Of a stretch of 64,000 nucleotides of DNA, positions 39,696 to 48,300 are shown in pieces. The notes beneath the pieces are model-generated. The model did not search any database. It was not told where the DNA came from and saw nothing but the letters and a program-made list of their open reading frames with translations. This DNA comes from a bacterium (GTDB taxonomy: Bacteria > Planctomycetota > Planctomycetia > Planctomycetales > Planctomycetaceae). A program made the position numbers and the translations under genes. Position 1 is the first letter of the stretch. The number at the start of each line of letters is the position of its first letter. The stretch lies in assembly GCA_016124895.1 (NCBI GenBank), contig WGMU01000001.1, positions 1 through 64,000 of the forward strand. The letters are read 5' to 3'.

Positions 39696-40964
39696 GTGAC
39701 TGCCCAGGCACGTCTGCGCGCCAGATCAACTCATCACCCGCAACGCCGCCGGAAATTGAAGCTGTGCCTCGCCGGATGCAGCCTGCTGCTCAGTCTTGTC
39801 GTCCTGGAGTTCGGACTGCGTCTGGCCGGCATAGAGTTTCCGTCGCGCACGCGCTGGGATCGTAACCGGGGATTTGCCAACGTCCCCAACTCTGTCTGGA
39901 AGCACGACGCGGAAGGCGAGTCTCTCGTCCGTATCAACCGGTTTGGCTTCCGTGACGAGAACTGGCCGGTCGAAGCCGACGACGACACGGTACGCGTCGC
40001 CGTACTGGGTGACTCGTTCGTCGCGGCGCACGAAGTCGACGAGGCCGAGCGGTTTACTGAGTTGCTCGAAAAGGAACTCGACGCAGCAACGAAGTCGGCC
40101 GAAGTGGACGTGATGAACTTCGGAGTCCGTGGCTATGGAACGGCGCAGGAACTGATGACGTATCGCCACGTTGTCCGGGACTTCGCCCCTGACGTTGTTC
40201 TGCTGGCTGTCTTCACGGGAAACGACATCGTCAATAACTGCCGTGCGCTGCAGCGCGCCGCCAAACGTCCGTACTTCAACATCCGGGACGGTCGTCTGGT
40301 CCTCGACGAGACGTTCCGCAACAGTGTCAAAGTCCGAGGCCGTCACGTTCTGCAGGCTGCCGCCGCCCACTCGCGGACAGTGCAGCTCGTGCATCGAGTC
40401 GGTTGTCTTCTGACGCGCAAGCGGGCGCACCACAGCGGTCAGTTGCATCAGCGTCTGTTCGATGCCGGCCTGAAGAAATCGTGCTGGGTCGAGCACGAAC
40501 TGTATCTCGATCCGGTGAACTCGGCCTGGCGGCAGGCCTGGACCGTCACGGAGCGACTGATCGCGAAGCTGCGTGACGAGGTCGAGCAGGACGGTGCTGA
40601 ACTGCGCGTCGTAGTTCTCTCGAATCCGTGCCAGGTTCATCCTGACGAGACGTTCCGCGACGCCCTCTGCAACGCGGCCGGCATCGACGACCTGTTCTAT
40701 CCCGACCGGCGAATCCGTCGGTTGTGCCACCACGAAGACATCGACGTTCTTGTCCTTGCTCCGGAGATGCAGCGTCACGCCGACCGGTCGAACGTGTGGT
40801 ATCACGGCTTTGAAAACTGCGAAGTCGGCATCGGCCACTGGAACGAATCCGGCCACGCGATCGCTGCCGACCTGATTTCCAACTGGCTGCTCGACGATGC
40901 ACGAATCTCACCAGAGCCCGGAGAGGTGCGGCACGCGTCGGCGACGGATTCGGAACTCAACTGA
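39696..40964 (+). CDS. SGNH/GDSL hydrolase, membrane-anchored
   Basis: A 422-residue protein with an N-terminal membrane anchor (about residues 22-45, 'LCLAGCSLLLSLVVLEFGL'). Block I 'VAVLGDSFVAAHEV' (Ser ~106), Gly/Asn blocks 'MNFGVRGYGTAQELM' and 'AVFTGNDIVNN', and C-terminal 'GHWNESGHAIAA' with the catalytic His give the SGNH order. Such enzymes are esterases, often acting on O-acetylated polysaccharides. The GTG start at 39696 is supported by AAGGAG 8 bases upstream; no in-frame ATG is nearby. Confidence 0.87.
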   Translation: MTAQARLRARSTHHPQRRRKLKLCLAGCSLLLSLVVLEFGLRLAGIEFPSRTRWDRNRGFANVPNSVWKHDAEGESLVRINRFGFRDENWPVEADDDTVRVAVLGDSFVAAHEVDEAERFTELLEKELDAATKSAEVDVMNFGVRGYGTAQELMTYRHVVRDFAPDVVLLAVFTGNDIVNNCRALQRAAKRPYFNIRDGRLVLDETFRNSVKVRGRHVLQAAAAHSRTVQLVHRVGCLLTRKRAHHSGQLHQRLFDAGLKKSCWVEHELYLDPVNSAWRQAWTVTERLIAKLRDEVEQDGAELRVVVLSNPCQVHPDETFRDALCNAAGIDDLFYPDRRIRRLCHHEDIDVLVLAPEMQRHADRSNVWYHGFENCEVGIGHWNESGHAIAADLISNWLLDDARISPEPGEVRHASATDSELN

Positions 40965-41132
40965 CTGCGTACAGGACCCACGAAACAGCGGTTGATCTTC
41001 AGTGGGGCGGATTGTCAGTCGGTCTGGCCCGAACTGGCACTGCATCCTGCAGCCTGGCCCGACGCTTTGTTCCTACGAAGCGCTTTCTGGGAACATTGCG
41101 GCTCGAACCACTGGTGGCGACGGTCCGTTCGG
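40965..41132. other. Convergent 3' region
   Basis: No gene and no clear terminator hairpin between the SGNH hydrolase and the converging nicotinamide phosphoribosyltransferase gene. Confidence 0.4.
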
Positions 41133-42515
41133 TCACAGCATCGCTCGACGGCGCACTTCGTCGAAGCTGGATTCTGCGGTGATCGCGCCGTCGCGAAAGA
41201 CCTCGACCAGTTCGTTGGGCTCATGCGGGCGGCAGTCGCTCTCCTGCACTGTGACAAGTTGGCCGGACCGCTTCACAAGAGCCAGCCGGCCACGCTTGGA
41301 TTGCTTTCCGGGGTCTGTAACCGGCTGTTTGAAGACGTCTCGCTTGACACTGTCAACGACGACAGAAGCGCATTTGAAGGCGTATTTCGACGTGTCGCGG
41401 TTCAGCTTCTGCAGCAGGCCGCCGCCCGAGCCGAACGCGACGTTGTCAGTCGACCATCCTGAGGTTTCCGTGGCCGCGAGGATTTCGCTCAGCATCTCTC
41501 GGTCGATTCCGTCGCCCTGAATGACTCGGACTTTCGAGTTCAGCACACGGTAGCCTTTGCTGTTGGTTTCCGTGCCGAACGCCTCGCCCAGCAGTTCGAG
41601 GACTCTGACGACGACGTCGGGCGGATGACCTGAGTCCGGGCGAACGACCAGGACTCCGTCGCGAGCGAGCACCTGGTGCTTCAGTTCGCCTCCCCACAGG
41701 TTCCGGCAGGCGTGGAAGATGTCGTACGAATCGCTGACGACGGCGACTGGCCCGGTCGGAAACTGCGTCAGCATGTTCCGCATGGCGTCAACTTCGTGGT
41801 CGCGGCCCCACGAATTCTGAGTGCTGTGTTCAGCCGCCGGAATGGAATGGCCCGCCATCGGGCAGCCGTAGAAGTCCCGAGCGACGCGAATGCCGGCCAG
41901 CGTGTCCGTGCCGCGAAAACTGATGAGATGCGCTGCGCTCCCGACACCCGCCGTTTCAACAGATGACACGCCACGGTAACCAAAATCGTGCAGCTTGAAA
42001 TCGACGAGTGACGGATCACCGGTCCGTTCCAGAGATTCGAGCAGCGTCCGTTTCATCTCCCGCGACTGAGTGGCTACTGTCGAGCCGTACCACACCTGCA
42101 CGAGCAGCGTCTCGAGATAGTTGGTCAGCCAGAAGCAGTCCGGATCGGTATTCTCGACCGTCATCAGGACATTGCTCACCGGCGCGACAGTCCCCTCAGG
42201 AACAGCCCGGATTACAACCGGCAGCCGCCCGCCGTGCCGCTCGAGAATCAGTTCCCAGCCAGCTCGATGAAACAGCCCTGCATCTCCGAAATGCAGCGCG
42301 AACAGATCAGCCGCTTCGTCAATCCGCTCCTGCGTGACGACCGTCCCGGCCAGGTATTGCTTGAGGTAATACTGCAGCCCGAAAAACACAGTCTCGGGGA
42401 AGACGCCACCGCGCGATTCAAAGTACGAATAGACGTTCTGTGTTCCCGGTGGATACTGCCGGTGATGCGACACCTTGTAGCTGTCAGTCAGCAGGAGGAT
42501 GTTCGAGGAACTCAT
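41133..42515 (-). CDS. nadV: Nicotinamide phosphoribosyltransferase (NAMPT/NadV)
   Basis: A 460-residue enzyme joining nicotinamide and PRPP to NMN in NAD salvage. Family signatures are present: N-terminal 'LLTDSYKVSHHRQYPPGTQN', 'YSYFESRGG', 'FKLHDFGYRGVSS', the active-site His in 'IPAAEHSTQNSWG' (~228) and the Asp in 'VVRPDSGHPPDVV' (~292), with length close to human NAMPT. ATG 42515 begins right at the conserved N-terminus; an upstream extension to 42620 is non-homologous and overlaps the integrase fragment. It is a chromosomal housekeeping gene or a mobile NadV copy. The nearby mobile debris makes both possible. Confidence 0.92.
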   Translation of the reverse strand: MSSSNILLLTDSYKVSHHRQYPPGTQNVYSYFESRGGVFPETVFFGLQYYLKQYLAGTVVTQERIDEAADLFALHFGDAGLFHRAGWELILERHGGRLPVVIRAVPEGTVAPVSNVLMTVENTDPDCFWLTNYLETLLVQVWYGSTVATQSREMKRTLLESLERTGDPSLVDFKLHDFGYRGVSSVETAGVGSAAHLISFRGTDTLAGIRVARDFYGCPMAGHSIPAAEHSTQNSWGRDHEVDAMRNMLTQFPTGPVAVVSDSYDIFHACRNLWGGELKHQVLARDGVLVVRPDSGHPPDVVVRVLELLGEAFGTETNSKGYRVLNSKVRVIQGDGIDREMLSEILAATETSGWSTDNVAFGSGGGLLQKLNRDTSKYAFKCASVVVDSVKRDVFKQPVTDPGKQSKRGRLALVKRSGQLVTVQESDCRPHEPNELVEVFRDGAITAESSFDEVRRRAML

Positions 42516-42618
42516 CGCAATGTGCTCAACGAAGGGAACGGAGCAGAGCGGAACTTTACGGAGTTCGACCTGGCAGCGAGACGGCAAACCTGCGGAAAAA
42601 GTTCTGCGACCGCAGTTC

Positions 42619-43521
42619 ATGTCTGAGCAGGAATGCCGACTGATCTACGGCATTACACCCAGCAATGCCCGGTTGCTCGACCAGATGATGGTCCTGAACG
42701 GCGGCAACAGTCTCGACGATTTCAGCAGGCTACTGGCCTCCACTGCCGAGGGAAATCCGTTTCGTGGCCTGACCGGTCAAGATCGAGTGGTGCTCTACCT
42801 GACCGCCGTCAGTACCGGGTTTCGCGCGTCCGAGCTGGCGAGCCTGACAATCAGTTCCTTCGACCTTGATGCTGAGACGCCGACGATCACGGTTCAGGCC
42901 GCGTACTCGAAGCGCCGCCGAACCGACACGCGGCCGCTGCGGGCAGAGCTCGCCGCGATGTTTCGAGACTACTTTGACGCTCTCGCAGACACTCGCCAGG
43001 GCGATCTGATTCCGATCAGAAGTAAGCGGCTGGTCTGGCCGGGAACGTGGCCGCAGAAAGCGTCCGTGATGGTCAGGACTGACCAGGAAGCCGCTGACGT
43101 GTCCTACCGTGACGAGCATGACCGCGTCCTGGACTTCCACGGCCTGCGGCACACATTCGGAACGAACCTCGCGAAAGCCGGCATCAGTCCGAAAGTCGCC
43201 CAGGAACTAATGCGGCACAGCGACGGGAACCTGACGCTCAACACGTACAGTCACGTCGGTCTGCATGACCTCGCTGGAGCCGTCGAACAACTGCCGCCGG
43301 TTCCGTACGCAGTTCCAGAAGTCGCAACTGGAACAAGCCCCGACGCCGTGTTCGCATTCAAGCCAGAGGAAACAGGCAATTATCAGGAGTTATCAGCAGT
43401 GACGGGCGATCAGATGGCCCGTCGGGCGCCGGATGCAGAAGAGCAACAAGGCGGCTCATCGCATTCGCGCCACGATCCGTTCGTGGCGTCTGGGCGCGAC
43501 CCGCAGCAATCAGAGCCTTGA
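42619..43521 (+). CDS. Truncated tyrosine recombinase (catalytic domain only)
   Basis: A 300-residue protein. From about residue 45 it is an integrase catalytic domain: 'VLYLTAVSTGFRASELASLT' (Arg), 'DFHGLRHTFGTNLAKAG' (His-Arg-His) and the nucleophile Tyr in 'LTLNTYSHVGLHD', all intact. The normal N-terminal arm/core-binding domains are missing; the first ~40 residues ('SEQECRLIYGITPSNARLL') do not look like integrase and may be foreign. The start is divergent from nadV with about 100 bases between. It is probably a fragment that cannot recognise att arms, and part of the mobile debris with the group II introns. Confidence 0.72.
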   Translation: MSEQECRLIYGITPSNARLLDQMMVLNGGNSLDDFSRLLASTAEGNPFRGLTGQDRVVLYLTAVSTGFRASELASLTISSFDLDAETPTITVQAAYSKRRRTDTRPLRAELAAMFRDYFDALADTRQGDLIPIRSKRLVWPGTWPQKASVMVRTDQEAADVSYRDEHDRVLDFHGLRHTFGTNLAKAGISPKVAQELMRHSDGNLTLNTYSHVGLHDLAGAVEQLPPVPYAVPEVATGTSPDAVFAFKPEETGNYQELSAVTGDQMARRAPDAEEQQGGSSHSRHDPFVASGRDPQQSEP

Positions 43522-43529
43522 AGAGGTCG

Positions 43530-43850
43530 CGAGGTTCGTCAATCCGTACGTACGTACGCCGGCTGGATGAACTACTACGGTCGATATTACAAATCGGCTC
43601 TCACCCCGGTGCTGCGCTGCCTGGAACGCTCTCTCGTGTACTGGGTACGCCGCAAGTTCAAACGATTCCGCCGTCATCAACGGCAGGCCGTTCACTGGCT
43701 GGGCCAGGTGTCCCGCCGGGGACCTGATCTGTTCGAGATGTGGCGGATTGGAATTCGACCAGCGGCTGGGCAATAGGAGCCGGATGAGTCGAGAGATTCA
43801 CGTCCGGTTCTGTGAGGGCCTGGGGGTGAGACTCACCCGGGCTACTCGAC
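43530..43850 (+). mobile_element. Group II intron 3' end, inner copy (maturase C-terminus, domains V and VI)
   Basis: The frame 'MNYYGRYYKSALTPVLRCLE', 'LVYWVRRKFKRFRRHQRQA', 'ISRRGPDLF'-like ending at 43776 is the X (maturase) domain of a group II intron RT. Directly after it, 43777-43810 is a perfect domain V (34 nt, GAGCCGGA/TCCGGTTC stem) and 43811-43850 a domain VI hairpin ending in ...CTCGAC. The RT domain and 5' half are missing. Confidence 0.83.
43777..43810 (+). ncRNA. Group II intron domain V (inner copy)
   Basis: 34 nt folding as an 8-bp lower stem GAGCCGGA/TCCGGTTC, an internal bulge and a short upper stem capped by a GAGA tetraloop. It is the catalytic hairpin of the ribozyme. 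Confidence 0.8.
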
Positions 43851-44356
43851 TTGTGATCCTGTGTCGCACGGCGTCGGAGGCTCAGCAGGCGCTGCGTCTG
43901 GTCACAGACTGGACACAGCAGAACGGCCTGACGCTGCATCCGACCAAAACGCAGGTTGTGGACGTGAACGAAACGGGCTTCGACTTTCTGGGTTACCACT
44001 TTCTCGGCGCCCGTCACTGGGTCAGCCAGAAGGCGGTTCGCACCGTGAAAGCGAAAATCCGCCAGCTTACTCCACGCAAGTCAGGAGTCAGCCTGGCCGT
44101 GACCATCACCCGGTTGAACTCCATGCTGAGCGGCTGGCTGAACTACTTTCAACACAGCCGTCCGTGGGCCTTTCCGCGACTGGATACCTTCATTCGGCAG
44201 CGGTTGCGCTCGATTGTGCGCTGTCGCAGCAAACGGAAAGGCTGCACGCGAAACGGTATGGACAATCTTCGATGGCCGAACGCCTTCTTTGCCAACCATG
44301 GGCTGCTGAATCTGGCCGCCGCCCATGCCACGGCCTGTCAATCCTCTCGCAGGTAA
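43851..44356 (+). pseudogene. Group II intron reverse transcriptase, C-terminal part (outer copy)
   Basis: The frame reads 'LVILCRTASEAQQALRLV', 'TDWTQQNGLTLHPTKTQVV', 'GFDFLGYHFLGARHW', 'LTRLNSMLSGWLNYFQHSRP' and 'FDTFIRQRLRSIVRCR'-like residues, the end of the RT palm, thumb and maturase domains of LtrA-type proteins. It begins exactly where the catalytic YADD motif would be ('YADD-LVILC'), directly after the 3' end of the inner intron. The N-terminal RT part is absent, so this copy is dead. Confidence 0.8.
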
Positions 44357-44370
44357 CATCATCAACCGGA

Positions 44371-44450
44371 GAGCCGTGTGCGGGAGACCCGCACGCACGG
44401 TTCGGAGGGAAGGGAGCCTGAAACCAATCAGGCTTCCTTATCCCTATCCC
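44371..44450 (+). ncRNA. Group II intron domains V and VI (outer copy)
   Basis: 44371-44403 folds as domain V (GAGCCG...CGGTTC stem with GTGCGGG/CCCGCAC upper part). About 44404-44450 contains the domain VI-like hairpin ('ggagcctgaaa...caggcttcc'). This is the 3' end of the outer intron. Confidence 0.75.
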
Positions 44451-44528
44451 CGCGAAGACATCGGCAAGGACGACCCGATCCCTGAGATTTGAATCCTTGG
44501 GTGGCACGAAGGTCACTTGGAGCCAGAA

Positions 44529-44595
44529 GTAGGGCCGGTTCCCACCGGCCGATTCCAAAGAAACCTGATTGCCGGCCGGTGGGAACCGACCCTAC
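44529..44595. repeat. 22-bp imperfect inverted repeat
   Basis: The arms GTAGGGCCGGTTCCCACCGG(CC) (44529-44550) and its complement with one mismatch (44574-44595) enclose 23 bases. It resembles a dispersed palindromic unit (REP/MITE-like) of this genome. It lies between the intron end and the rhodanese gene. Confidence 0.65.
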
Positions 44596-44684
44596 GGGGA
44601 AGCGACTCCGAAGCTGATTCGGTACCCTGACCGCACGGGGCCAATCATCCCTGGCTCAATACAACACACGCAAAAGGACTTTCC

Positions 44685-45146
44685 ATGCGCACGCTCTTCA
44701 CACTTCTGACTGTCACCTGTCTGATTACGGGATGTTCGAACCAGCAGTCGACGACGGAGACGGCTGGAACAGACACGGGCACGAGGCCGTCAACGTCAGA
44801 CTCCGCCGAGACTCCATCTGAAACGGCACGTCCAGCAGAAGCGTCCTCGTCGGAAGAGACGACGGCAGCCAGCGAAGAGCCGAAACCGCTTGTGATTGAC
44901 GTGCGGACGCAGGCGGAGTGGGACGCAGGGCATCTCGAAATCGCCACGCACATTCCGCTGGACCAGATCACCGATCGGATTGGCGAAGTGGCTCCGGACA
45001 AGGATCAGAAGATCTATCTGCACTGCCGCAGCGGCGGTCGTTCCGGGCAGGCAAAAACGGAACTTGAGGGACTGGGCTACACCAACGTGGAGAATGCCGG
45101 TGGCCTTGAGGATGCTCGCGCGAAGTTTGAGAGCGACGATAACTGA
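44685..45146 (+). CDS. Rhodanese-domain lipoprotein
   Basis: A 153-residue protein. The signal peptide ends in a lipobox 'LITGC' (Cys-17), so it is lipid-anchored. A Ser/Thr/Glu-rich linker (about 20-65) precedes the rhodanese domain: 'LVIDVRTQAEWDAGHLEIA', 'HIPLDQI', active-site Cys in 'YLHCRSGGRSGQA' and 'GYTNVENAGG'. It handles sulfane sulfur or thiol chemistry outside the cytoplasm. A Shine-Dalgarno (AAAAGGA) precedes ATG 44685. Monocistronic as far as visible. Confidence 0.9.
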   Translation: MRTLFTLLTVTCLITGCSNQQSTTETAGTDTGTRPSTSDSAETPSETARPAEASSSEETTAASEEPKPLVIDVRTQAEWDAGHLEIATHIPLDQITDRIGEVAPDKDQKIYLHCRSGGRSGQAKTELEGLGYTNVENAGGLEDARAKFESDDN

Positions 45147-45351
45147 TCGGCTGCGGTTTCCGCACTCGGTCTGGCCTGTCCATCGCTCTCACGCATTGCG
45201 TCCCACGTTTCGGTTCCCGTTTTCTTCTGTCCATCGACGACGGCCGGGTTACCGGATCGTCCCGTGCGACAGCGATCTCCCGGCGTCTGTCGGAGTCCGG
45301 TGACCGCCAGTGGCGACGGTCACCGGTCTCAGCCAGGGTTTCGCGCGGTGG
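45147..45351. other. Convergent 3' region without gene
   Basis: Short open frames without homology lie between the rhodanese lipoprotein and the converging giant gene. No clear terminator hairpin. Confidence 0.4.
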
Positions 45352-48300
45352 TCAGACTCCGAGCAGTGCAGAATCGAGCGAGTCAGAAAATGCCTGGTCG
45401 ATCGTCTCCAGGTGCCTGCTTTCGCTCTCTTTTCGATCCTCTCTGTCCGAGTCGTCGGGACGCTTCGCGTCGTCATGAGTCTCTGACAGACTCGATCGAC
45501 AGCCAGTTGTTACGCCGACATCCGTGAGTGCCTGAGTGCGATGCTCGGCCGCGTCAGAGTTGCCTTCTGCGTTCCAGCCGGGTGACTCAATCGCGGCACT
45601 CCCCGAGGCAGACAGCGGCAAGGAGATGCTTCCCGCAGTATCTGACATCAGCAATCCGGGATCGGCGATTCCCTGAGGATTCCTGTTTTTTACCGCGAGC
45701 GCGAAGCTGGCGTCGGCGATTGCACCGCCGGAAGTTCGAATGGTAGCTCCGTCGTATTGAAAGACGCGGTCGGCTCGAGCGTCGACAATCCAGAGCCGTC
45801 CGGGATCCCGCGAATCGATCGTGATTCCGGTCGGCCGGCTGTTCGCTGGATCGATCGTCCAGTTCCCGGCCAGAACGCCGCGCATTGAATACTGAAAGAC
45901 CGCGTCGTGCTTGGCCGTGTCGTCGACCACCCAGAAACTGCTGCCGTCCGTGGTGATGCCCATTGGCTTCCGATCAGCGTGATCCAGTCGGAAGCTGGAC
46001 GTCGGACTGGCCTTACCGGACAACCGCAGCGCACCGTTCTCGAAGTAGAACACCTTGTGCGTGCCTCGATCGGCGATCCAGAGATCGTTGCCATGCACGG
46101 TGATCCCTTCCGGCTTGTCGACCCTTCTCGCTTCCCACGACCCGAGCAGCCGGTTGCTGGCATCGTAAACAAAGACCTCGCCCTTTTCGTCGACGACCCA
46201 GCGGGTCGAACCGTCAGCACTGGTGGCGACCCCTCGCGGCTTCGCGTCTTCTCTGTTGAGCCGCATGTCGAGCAGCGGATTTCCGGTCGAGTCATACTCG
46301 AACGTGCGCCGACGGGACTGATCGACGACGACGAACTTCGTCCCACCCGGTTCCTGGATTCTGTTGATCTGGATCGTGACCGTGACTGCTGCCGACGTCG
46401 TAACACCGTCACTGGCCGCATAAATAAAGCTGTCGGTCCCGGCAAACCCGGCATTCGGTGAATAGTTAAACGAGCCGTCGGGATTCAATGTCAGGGCACC
46501 GTTTGCGGTTCCGGTCACCAGAACTGCCGACAGACTGTCTCCGTCCACGTCAGTGTCGTTGCTCAGAACGCCGGCAGTCGGCACAGAGAGCGTCGAGTCC
46601 TGTACGACGGCGTAGCTGTCGACGGCCGCCACCGGTGCATCGTTGACAGGGTCGACGGTGATCATGACCGTCGCCGTGTTCGAGTCGAGCAGCCCGTCTT
46701 TGACGCCGTATGTGAAGCTGTCAGCGCCGTTGAAGTTGGCATTGGGCGTGTAGGTGAACGAGCCATCCGAGTTCAGCGTCAGAGACCCGTTCGTCGGACC
46801 GGAGACGAGGTACGCCGTCAGAGTGTTGCCATCTGGATCGCTGTCGTTGCCAAGCAGCCCCGGTGCTGACACCTTGAGCGTGGCGTCTTCGTCCGTCACG
46901 TAAGTATCGTCGAATGCCTCCGGTGCGTGATTAACCGACGTAACGTCAATCGTGACAGTGGCGACGTTCGACTCAAGCAGCCCGTCGCTGGCGGCGTAGG
47001 TAAAACTGTCCGAACCGCTGAATCCAGAGTTCGGTGTGTAAGTCAGCGAGCCATCGGAGTTCAGCGTGAGTGAGCCATTGGCTGGACCGCTGACAAGCGT
47101 CGCGGTCAGAGTGTCGCCGTCGGGATCGCTGTCGTTGCCGAGCAGTCCCGGAGCGGAAACCGTCAGCACGACATCTTCGCTTGTCGAAAAGCCATCGTCA
47201 GCCGCCACTGGTGCGTCATTGACCGGTACCACGTAAAGCGTGACGACAGTGATGCTCGAACTGGACTGCCCGTCGCTGACGACGTAACTGAACTGGTCCG
47301 AGCCGTAGAAGTCGGCATCGGGCGTGTAGAGAAACGACCCGTCGGCATTAAGGGTCAGGGCGCCACTGGCCGGGCTGGTGAAGAGGCCTGCGGTCAGAAC
47401 ATCCCCGTCAGCGTCGGTGTCGTTTCCGAGGACTCCCGGAGCCGAGACAACCAGCGTGACGTCTTCGTCGGTCGTGTATTGCTCGGCCGTCGCAACAGGC
47501 GCATCGTTAACAGGCGTAATGGTGATGGTGAATGTCTGCGGGGAGCTGATATCCGCTCCTCCACCCACCGTGCCGCCGTCATCGTGAAGCTGGACCGCGA
47601 CGGTCGCAGTCCCGAACGCATTCGCTGCTGAAGTGAAGGTCAGCGTTCCGTCGGCAGAGATCGCCGGAGCAATGTCAAACAGCGCCGGGTTGTCGTTGCT
47701 GACGAGAAAGTCGACGAACTGGCTCGATTCACTCGCCGGGCCGGCGCTGATGTTCGTGGCCCAGGCAGTCAGAGTCTGCGCGCCTGCATCTTCGCTGACG
47801 ACGACGTCAGCACCGACCGTAAAACTCGGCGCTGTGTTGGGTACGACACCGATCGCCTGCTGGCTGCCAAAGTCCACGCTCTGACTGATCTGGCCGTCGA
47901 GGCAGTCTTCAAACTCGTAGCCGTCCCCAGCGATTGGAGTTCCGAGGACGACCGGAAGCGAGCCCAGCACGACATCGGTCCCCTCGCGGACGAACTGCAG
48001 ATCGAAGCGGTGCGGGCGGCCATCGCCAGTGAACGTGACATCGAACGTCGCCGTGTCGCCGGCTCCCAGGCCGTTGATCACACCTGGAGAGAAGCCGATG
48101 TGAACGCGCGGGTCGGACGCTCGCAGCGTCACGTTCACATTGACCGATGTGACCGCACTGTCGATTGCAGCGACGATCCCATCGGCGATATTACCGACGA
48201 GCGGGTCGCCGCCACTGCCGATCTTGAAGTAGAACGGGTCACCCGGAGCGATCGGATCCGCAGTCCCGTTGGCGATGGTTGTCGTCGTTTGATTGGTCGC

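Noticed and set aside
39424-39699. Plus-strand frame of 91 codons as a gene
   Set aside because: Composition (Ser/Leu/His-rich) unlike a protein, overlaps the Shine-Dalgarno region of the SGNH gene, no family.
40992-41520. Two overlapping plus-strand frames opposite the end of nadV
   Set aside because: They are antisense to a clearly conserved enzyme gene and have no motif.
46560-47560. CRISPR-like or tandem satellite array
   Set aside because: The periodic ~288-base similarity is the coding sequence of the cadherin-like repeats in the giant protein; there are no short identical repeats with unique spacers.
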